A program made the translations under genes and the position numbers. Shown one piece after another: positions 57,947 to 64,000 of a DNA stretch of 64,000 nucleotides. Every line of letters begins with the position of its first letter. The stretch's first letter is position 1. Under the pieces are notes generated by a model. That model saw only the letters and a program-made list of their open reading frames with translations. It did not search any database and had not been told where the DNA came from. The stretch lies in assembly GCA_033980235.1 (NCBI GenBank), contig CM067079.1:28891647-28955646 (forward strand), read 5' to 3'. This DNA is from Diadema setosum. Its lineage: Eukaryota > Echinodermata > Echinoidea > Diadematoida > Diadematidae.

Positions 57947-60900
57947 CAGCGTGCTAATGTGACACTTACGAGGAAGGATGATGGGATGTCTGACATCACT
58001 GGACCACCAACTCTGATGAATCCCTCACTGTCCAGGAATGGGTCAAGCCTGAACAAGGCACTGGTTTTCTTGATTGCTGCATTTCTTGTGCGGACTTGGC
58101 CTCTGTCCACCACTTCACCAGTGTTCTCTAGACCTCTCAGTACCTGCAGTTCTTCATGGAAGTGCTCATGCTGTACACCCCTTAGGATAACTCTTTCCGC
58201 TTCTTGCATCTCAGCCACTGTTACGGGTGGAATTCTCGTTTCCCTTGTTCCAGTGGTCATATTTTGATTGTGTCTCCCCTTCAACTTCTCCTTTAACTGC
58301 AGGCAGTGCGCAATTGCTCGCTTGGCTGAGTGCCAAGTAGAGAAGCACTCAAGGCGACTTGACTCCAAGTGACCCGTTCTCTCTTGCAGCTGTGTTTTCA
58401 GGGCAGTTACACGTTTCACTTCGGGGTCATCATCATCGATGGAGCAGGATTCTTCTGCGGTCGGCTGGAACACTCCATCCCTCCACAAAAAATCAGGCCC
58501 TCTGAACCAGGTGTCGCTGGAAGTGAGTTGTTGAGCTGTCATGCCTCGGGGTGCCTTGTCTGCAGGATTCCGAGTAGTGTCTACGTAGAACCATGAGTCA
58601 GGATTGGTATGGTCCCTGATGAGCTGTACCCTGTTGGCCACGTACACATGAAATCGCCTGGCTTCATTCTTGATATAGCCAAGTACGACCTGGCTGTCTG
58701 TCCAGAAGAACTCCTTCATGTCAGCATACTTCAACTCGGCTCTTAGGAACGAACTTGTCTTGGCAGAGACTGTTGCCGCTGCCAACTCCAGCCTTGGAAT
58801 TGTAATTGGTCTCAAAGGGGTCACTCTGGACTTGCCAAGCACTAGTGTACAGTGCGTCTTCCCATGATCGTCCACAAGACGGATGTATGAGCACTGCCCA
58901 TATCCTGCTTGACTCGCATCGGAGAAATGATGAAGTTCCACAGCCTTGATCTCCCCGAAATCGCTTGGTTTGAAACACCTGGGTATCCTGAGCTTCTCTA
59001 GCTCATGTACATCAGTCAGCCACCTTTCCCAGCACGGTTGAAGGTCATCTGGCATCGGGCAATCCCAGTCTAGATTCCTTCGGCAGAGCTCTTGCAAAAT
59101 CTGCTTTCCCTTCAACATGACAGGGCTCAAGTAGCCACACGGGTCATAAATTGAGCTGACCACTGAAAGAACGCCACGCCTGGTGAAGGGGCGTTCCTTG
59201 AGCTCAATCTTGAAGCCAAGGATGTCATTCGCGATGCACCATACGATTCCAAGGACTCTCTCTACTGTCTGGGTGCCTTTGTCAAGGTTAAGGCTCTCTG
59301 TGTTGACGGCTCTGTCCTCTAGTGGGAAGCTCTCCAACACTTCCTGGCTGTTTGAAGCTATCTTGTGAAGACGTAACCCTGCCTTTTCACAAAATCCCTG
59401 GCTGTTTTTCAGGAGCTGGATTGCTGAAGGAACATCTGGCTCAGATCTAAGGCCATCGTCTACATAGAAGTCTGTCCTGATGTAGTCGGCTGCTGAGAAT
59501 CCGAATTCTCCTTCACCGTCATCTGCCGCACGCCGCAATCCAAGATGGACTTTCATGCGGTACTCTACCACAGGCTGCTCTGGGTTCCCATCTTCCCACC
59601 AGAGAAATCGCAACAGATCTCTGTCTTCAGGAGTGACGTAGAACTGGTGAAACATGCTTTTCACATCTGCAGTCACAGCGATGTAGTCCTTGCGGAACCT
59701 GCAAAGTACACCCAGAAGGCTATTCATCATATTTGGTCCCTGCAGCAAATTGTCGTTCAAGGACACACCTTGATATTTCGCTGAGCAGTCGAAAACCACA
59801 CGGATTTTGTTCTTTCTTGGATGATACACACCTGTGTGTGGTATGTAGTTAACTCTGTTCTGGACTCCTAGACGCTCTGTTGGCACTCTCTCAGCATAGT
59901 TTTGGATTACGTCATCCATGAATGCTCTGTAGTCATCGCAGAACTTTTGGTTCTTTCTCAGTCTGGCTGATAACTGATTCCATCTCTTGATTGCGAGGGG
60001 CTTGTTGACTGGGAGATTTGGTTCCTGAGCCTTGAGTGGCAATGGCATTTCGTAGTGCCCATCCTCACATCTTCGAACACCCTTCTCCAGGATCTCCATG
60101 AACTTGGTCTCTTCCACTGAGTAGGGTTCTATCTTTGAATCTGTCTCCTTGAAGTCTTGCTCAAGGACCTGGAGGACCTTCTCAGCACTGAACACCTCTT
60201 TTACCTTGCTGGAAAAGGTGAACCTTGGATGTTTCTCCGTCACTGTCATTCTATTACAGACTCCTTCATCACTGGTTGCTGTCAGACAGACACTCCCAAC
60301 AACTCCCCAGCCAAGGAGAGATCTCTGCGCATAGGGGTCGTCCTCTCCACCACAGATGATCTCCCTTGGCCTGATGGCTCTGGGACAATTGTTGCCAATT
60401 AGTAGAGACACCTCCACTGCAGGATTATACGGCATCAGGTGGTCTTCTATGGGTGCAAGATGAGTCCAACGTCTCAGCACCTGGCCCTTTGGGATCTGGG
60501 AGCGCCTTGCAGGGACCTCGTCTCTGGTGAAGCAGTCTGGTAGCTTAATGGCGTGCTCTTTATTGAAGTCCAGCACCTCGAGACCACTGATCTTCTTACT
60601 CTTCACTTGTGCACTGTGGTGCATAGTGGTCAGTTGGAGTGTTGTGTCTGGTCCTTCAATGTTGAGCTTTTGCCGTAGTCCCTCAGAAATGAACCCAACG
60701 TTCGACTGATCGTCCAAGATGGCGTACTGTAGCACTTCCTTTCCAGGATTACTTCTGTGCCTCACCCAGACCGGAACTATCATACAGTGCTCCCGACCAT
60801 CCTGGTCTGGCAAGGAACACACAGTTGTGCAATTGGTTGAGCCCTGCGGTTTCACATCCCAATGGAGACAGGCTAGGTGGGTTCCCTCACACACCTTGCA

Positions 60901-60963
60901 TTTCTTTCTCTCTGTGCAATCTTTCACTCGATGGGCATCTGTTTTTGCACATCCCATGCACAA
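57943..60963 (-). CDS. BEL/Pao protease, reverse transcriptase, RNase H
   Basis: About 1,006 codons in frame with gag. Cysteine knuckles (CMGCAKTDAHRVKDC, CKVCEGTHLACLH) open it. The protease carries ILDDQSNVGFI (residues 82-92). Reverse transcriptase carries VTADVKSMFHQF (D433) and FYVDDGL (500-503 YVDD). RNase H carries HHFSDASQAGYG, IPRLELAA and FFWTDSQVVLGY. Between KVHL (474) and GLRRAADD the text lacks the usual FGA...SSP stretch, an in-frame deletion of about a dozen residues. The C-terminal part leads into integrase, but a frameshift near 58000 ends the frame at LARC. Confidence 0.93.
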   Translation of the reverse strand: MCMGCAKTDAHRVKDCTERKKCKVCEGTHLACLHWDVKPQGSTNCTTVCSLPDQDGREHCMIVPVWVRHRSNPGKEVLQYAILDDQSNVGFISEGLRQKLNIEGPDTTLQLTTMHHSAQVKSKKISGLEVLDFNKEHAIKLPDCFTRDEVPARRSQIPKGQVLRRWTHLAPIEDHLMPYNPAVEVSLLIGNNCPRAIRPREIICGGEDDPYAQRSLLGWGVVGSVCLTATSDEGVCNRMTVTEKHPRFTFSSKVKEVFSAEKVLQVLEQDFKETDSKIEPYSVEETKFMEILEKGVRRCEDGHYEMPLPLKAQEPNLPVNKPLAIKRWNQLSARLRKNQKFCDDYRAFMDDVIQNYAERVPTERLGVQNRVNYIPHTGVYHPRKNKIRVVFDCSAKYQGVSLNDNLLQGPNMMNSLLGVLCRFRKDYIAVTADVKSMFHQFYVTPEDRDLLRFLWWEDGNPEQPVVEYRMKVHLGLRRAADDGEGEFGFSAADYIRTDFYVDDGLRSEPDVPSAIQLLKNSQGFCEKAGLRLHKIASNSQEVLESFPLEDRAVNTESLNLDKGTQTVERVLGIVWCIANDILGFKIELKERPFTRRGVLSVVSSIYDPCGYLSPVMLKGKQILQELCRRNLDWDCPMPDDLQPCWERWLTDVHELEKLRIPRCFKPSDFGEIKAVELHHFSDASQAGYGQCSYIRLVDDHGKTHCTLVLGKSRVTPLRPITIPRLELAAATVSAKTSSFLRAELKYADMKEFFWTDSQVVLGYIKNEARRFHVYVANRVQLIRDHTNPDSWFYVDTTRNPADKAPRGMTAQQLTSSDTWFRGPDFLWRDGVFQPTAEESCSIDDDDPEVKRVTALKTQLQERTGHLESSRLECFSTWHSAKRAIAHCLQLKEKLKGRHNQNMTTGTRETRIPPVTVAEMQEAERVILRGVQHEHFHEELQVLRGLENTGEVVDRGQVRTRNAAIKKTSALFRLDPFLDSEGFIRVGGPVMSDIPSSFLVSVTLARC

Positions 60964-60987
60964 TCACTTATGAAAGAAGAAGGCCTT

Positions 60988-62403
60988 CTAGGACTTGTAT
61001 GAAACCTTCTGAAATTCTTGACATTCATCCAAGTGATGTGCCTGTTCGCAGTATGGGCATGAGGAATATTGCCCGTGCTTTGTGTTTGGTCGGCTTGTTG
61101 TTCCAGACGTGGAGAATGTTCGCCCAGAGTTGCTGCTTGTGGTTCTTCCAGATGCAGGTTTTGCCTGCACATCATGTCTCGGGCTCTCTAGCTCAGGCAT
61201 GTTGGCCTTCTCGGCTGCCTCTCTCACAAAATTTGCAAACTCTGTGAATGTTGGATAGGAGCATTTTCCACCTTGTGATTTTTTCTTCAGTACTACGTCC
61301 CGCCACTTTGAATCCAAATAATGCTGCAACTTAGCCAAGAGCTTGGCGTTCTCTTGCGGGTAATCCAGAATGCCTAGGTTGGGGACCATGACCTTGGCTG
61401 CAGTGACCTTGTCCAGAAAATCAGAGAACTCTCTCAAAGCTTTACCATCCCTGGCATTAACTTTACGCCACTTCTCCAGACGGTTCATGTAGGAACAGCT
61501 TACCAGCGTGCTGTCTCCATACCGCTCCTTCAGCACCGATCTGGCCCTCTGGTATGTATCATCAGTACCAAGGAGAAGGTAATGGTCGACCACATCCTTT
61601 GGTTCTCCCCTCACATATTGCCCAAGATAGTTTAACTTCGTAGTGGGATCTACGGGTTTTGAATCAATCAGAGCATCAAATGCATTATTCCACATCGGAA
61701 ATTGTAGAGGATCTCCGGTAAAAACTGGGACTGCTATTTTTGGCAATTGACCAGATGCAGCCAGCTGAAGACTGATGGCACCTTGTTGCCTGCTTGCATC
61801 TGCCATGTGCAACATACATCTTTCCATTGTACTGGAGATTCGATCCAAGGCAGTCGCTGTTTGCTCTGATTCGGGTTGCTTCTCTGCATAAATATGCGCT
61901 GTTTCCGCTTGAACATGTGAAGGCGGGTTCTGTTGAGATGGCGCTTGATGCTGTTCTGACTGTGCATGATCCAAGAACTTTCTCAGATCATTTTCTTTCC
62001 CAGATTGCTGCTCTCCTGTCAACTCAGGCTGATCTATCCCAAGCATATCACCCATCTCATCAACCACTTTCTGGACTGCTTCATTTTCTGCAATTTCTCT
62101 CTCCAATTGCAATTTCTGCAGCATTTCTTCCCCTTTCAGTCTCAGCATTTCTGCCTGCATTTCCTCATTCATTTTCCTCTTTTTTTCTTCCAATTGTTGA
62201 AGCTTGACTTGTCTTTCCTTTTCTGCAAAAGCCAACCTGGCCTTCAGGGCTGCTTCTTTCTTTTTGAGCTCAAACTTCTCGCTCTTTATTGAAGTTTTCG
62301 AAACGGAACTGACGCAGCTGATGTCACTCATCGCTGCTTCACTTCTATCTGAGGGTGATGCAGACATTTTGTTGCAATGGATAGCAACACAAGTTTGACA
62401 CAA
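60988..62403 (-). CDS. BEL/Pao gag
   Basis: About 470 codons. A long charged coiled coil near the N-terminus (residues about 35-120: KKKEAALKARLAFAEKERQV) is followed by the BEL gag core (IAVPVFTGDPLQFPMWNNAF, KLNYLGQYVRGEPKDVVDHY, ERYGDSTLVSCSYMNRLEKW). A cysteine/histidine cluster CPYCEQAHHLDEC ends it. It stops at TAG (60990-60988). A TGA follows in the same frame at 60966-60964, and then the pol ORF continues, so gag and pol were one frame. Confidence 0.92.
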   Translation of the reverse strand: MCQTCVAIHCNKMSASPSDRSEAAMSDISCVSSVSKTSIKSEKFELKKKEAALKARLAFAEKERQVKLQQLEEKKRKMNEEMQAEMLRLKGEEMLQKLQLEREIAENEAVQKVVDEMGDMLGIDQPELTGEQQSGKENDLRKFLDHAQSEQHQAPSQQNPPSHVQAETAHIYAEKQPESEQTATALDRISSTMERCMLHMADASRQQGAISLQLAASGQLPKIAVPVFTGDPLQFPMWNNAFDALIDSKPVDPTTKLNYLGQYVRGEPKDVVDHYLLLGTDDTYQRARSVLKERYGDSTLVSCSYMNRLEKWRKVNARDGKALREFSDFLDKVTAAKVMVPNLGILDYPQENAKLLAKLQHYLDSKWRDVVLKKKSQGGKCSYPTFTEFANFVREAAEKANMPELESPRHDVQAKPASGRTTSSNSGRTFSTSGTTSRPNTKHGQYSSCPYCEQAHHLDECQEFQKVSYKS

Positions 62404-62630
62404 ACCGAGAAAGTGCAGACCTCTGCACTGTATTGCAATGACTGTTCTTGCTTCGTTAGATTAACATTCGATTATTATTGTGGCTGCCTCAGCTCACGAC
62501 GACCTCGTTTGCTGAGGAGTTTCGTTCTCTGTTATACGCCCTGTATTATTATTAGCCATAAGATCCAACAGACGACACTGGAAACATAGATATACGATTA
62601 AATCCTGTTTAATCAGACTGGAATCCAACT
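62404..62630 (-). other. BEL leader
   Basis: It lies between the LTR end (TGACA) and gag. A possible primer-binding site, TGGATTCCAGTCTGATTA, starts three bases after the LTR; I could not match it to a tRNA. The same leader occurs at 54848-55074. Confidence 0.5.
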
Positions 62631-64000
62631 TGTCATCGATCTTGGAGTGGAGTGGAGTGGAGTGGAGTGGAGTAGAGTGGAGATAATAATCTGAAATAGA
62701 TGTGATACAGACTCAATTCATACTTGTTTACCCTCATGTAACAAGGTAATAAAACTGTAATACCGAAATCTGCACATATCAGTCCATATTTATAAATTAT
62801 GTTAACTTCATCATGTATGAACGTACACTGATAATTCAAATTTCACTTTATATTTCCATGAATAATAACCAAAATAAATATCAGACAATTTATCTTATTT
62901 GTGTCACAGCTTTCGCTCTTTGTTGTCATAAACAGCTTGTGACAGCTTCAGAATTTCACTTTACCGTACTTATTGAACATCATAACAACATGTGGATATA
63001 GCTATCAAATGACCATATGAATCCACCCTAACAAAAAGGTTATATAACTCGGACTCTTCCTACTAATTTACTGAAATATAATATAATCATCCAAATTGTT
63101 TTGACTTCCCATTGGGATTTGAATACCCACTAATGCTGGTGTATATTACATATGTATTCCTGTTTGTGAGATAATGTGTTTATCTATATTAATCAAATAA
63201 TATCATTATATCACCTGTAAATGTGAAGGTTACACTTTCCATCACATTATGTGTGTCTCTCTCAATTACTAATAACCTGACTACACAGAGTGCATGTAAC
63301 TATAATTACTCTCTCACATACCACAAAGGATGAGTAACCACTATATACTATTATGTGTTACTAATATATTACAAACATGAAAATGACTGAGGATATTGAA
63401 TATCACCTGTTTATCCCAGTGTTATTCCACTCTAAAATCTGATTATAAATGATACTTGTATTAAATCATGTGCATAATAATCACTGACATCTATACTAAT
63501 TACTTATAGAAAGTTTGAACACTACAATCAACACAGCAACAGCACTCACCTAATCTCCACACACTACTCATACATCCATGCACTACCCATTCACAAACAA
63601 AGACAAGCACTCATGGGAGCATATACATCCACCTGAATCACAACTCCTTTGTCTACCAATATCTCACAAAGTTTGCATCATCTACCTAACTTTCTTACAA
63701 CATAGAAGGCACACATGGAGTATACAGTGACTACAAAGTACATGTACTGTATAACAGTAAAGGCATAAAATGTCAGTTCTTACCAAATTCGGGCTTTGAA
63801 ACACAGAGATCATCAAATGAATGCTGTATAGAACTTTCTTATACGGTTTCCTCGGCTGCAATGCCTTTCTCTACAGAAGTGCAGAAAGGGACAGCTCCTT
63901 CCCAATATACCAACCACCTTCACTGAGTTGAAACAAGGGGTCATTATGGAATGTTTACATTAGCTGGGGACGGAGGGCTTTATCTCCTCCTTGGGTTTGC
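62631..64000 (-). repeat. BEL/Pao LTR, cut by window end
   Basis: Near-identical to 55075 onward by eye. A GGAGT microsatellite is longer here (62643-62680) than in the other LTR. About 1,370 bp are inside the window; comparison with the other LTR predicts roughly 230 bp beyond it. Confidence 0.9.

Larger units (their letters stand above)
54482..64000 (-). mobile_element. BEL/Pao LTR retrotransposon, tandem arrangement, runs off the window
   Basis: From right to left on the minus strand: LTR (62631 to beyond 64000), leader, gag-pol (62403-56711), LTR (55075-56671), leader, truncated gag (54847-54482). One LTR is shared by a full and a broken internal region, as produced by unequal recombination between copies. 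Known: BEL/Pao elements encode gag, an aspartic protease, reverse transcriptase, RNase H and integrase in one polyprotein; all are found here in that order. No envelope frame was seen. Confidence 0.92.

Noticed and set aside
56840..61247. Plus-strand open frames over the BEL element
   Set aside because: Antisense shadows of gag-pol; no independent domain.

Overview
This is a window of AT-rich animal nuclear DNA. It has interrupted genes with GT-AG introns, abundant CA, TA and other microsatellites, many fold-back (MITE-like) elements and three classes of retrotransposon. The one host gene recognised encodes a MACPF domain followed by an apextrin C-terminal (ApeC) domain. That pairing is known from echinoderms, amphioxus, cnidarians and some molluscs. 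With a SCAN-capsid Gmr1-like LTR element, a BEL/Pao element and fold-backs built on GTTCGTTATTCCGAA, it suggests a marine invertebrate, most likely an echinoderm such as a sea urchin. The species assignment is inference.

Layout. Positions 1-4,077 are non-coding and hold three fold-back elements and a short LINE tail. From 16,402 down to 4,078 on the minus strand lies a complete ten-exon apextrin-type gene; its exons join in phase into 576 codons plus a stop. Its introns carry fold-back elements, a decayed LINE 3' end and long microsatellites. From 16.4 to 41.6 kb no host gene was found. This stretch is a repeat landscape: a degenerate LINE at 22.5-25.9 kb, at least eight MITE-like elements (two of them nested), a tRNA-derived SINE near 34.7 kb, and a 3.6 kb stretch (35.4-39.0 kb) with about a dozen copies of a CACGGACGTTCG motif that I cannot assign to a known element.

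From 41,606 to 52,194 is a complete LTR-retrotransposon insertion with the 5-bp target duplication AAAGG on both sides. It is minus strand, with 2.1 kb LTRs, a primer-binding site matching tRNA-Arg, a SCAN-like capsid, a protease, and an integrase placed before where the reverse transcriptase should be. The reverse transcriptase and RNase H are missing. One LTR was later hit by a 2,885-bp pogo/Tigger-type DNA transposon, with TA duplication and CAGT inverted ends. That transposon contains a higher-order tandem repeat of unknown origin.

From 54,482 to the window end is a minus-strand BEL/Pao element arranged as LTR, gag-pol, LTR, then a second truncated gag start, which looks like a tandem remnant. 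Its gag-pol is broken by two stops, a frameshift and an in-frame deletion in the reverse transcriptase.

The likely functional content is the apextrin-type gene, a predicted secreted immune effector. The mobile elements visible here are all defective in cis, but several look recent because their paired LTRs are nearly identical by eye.
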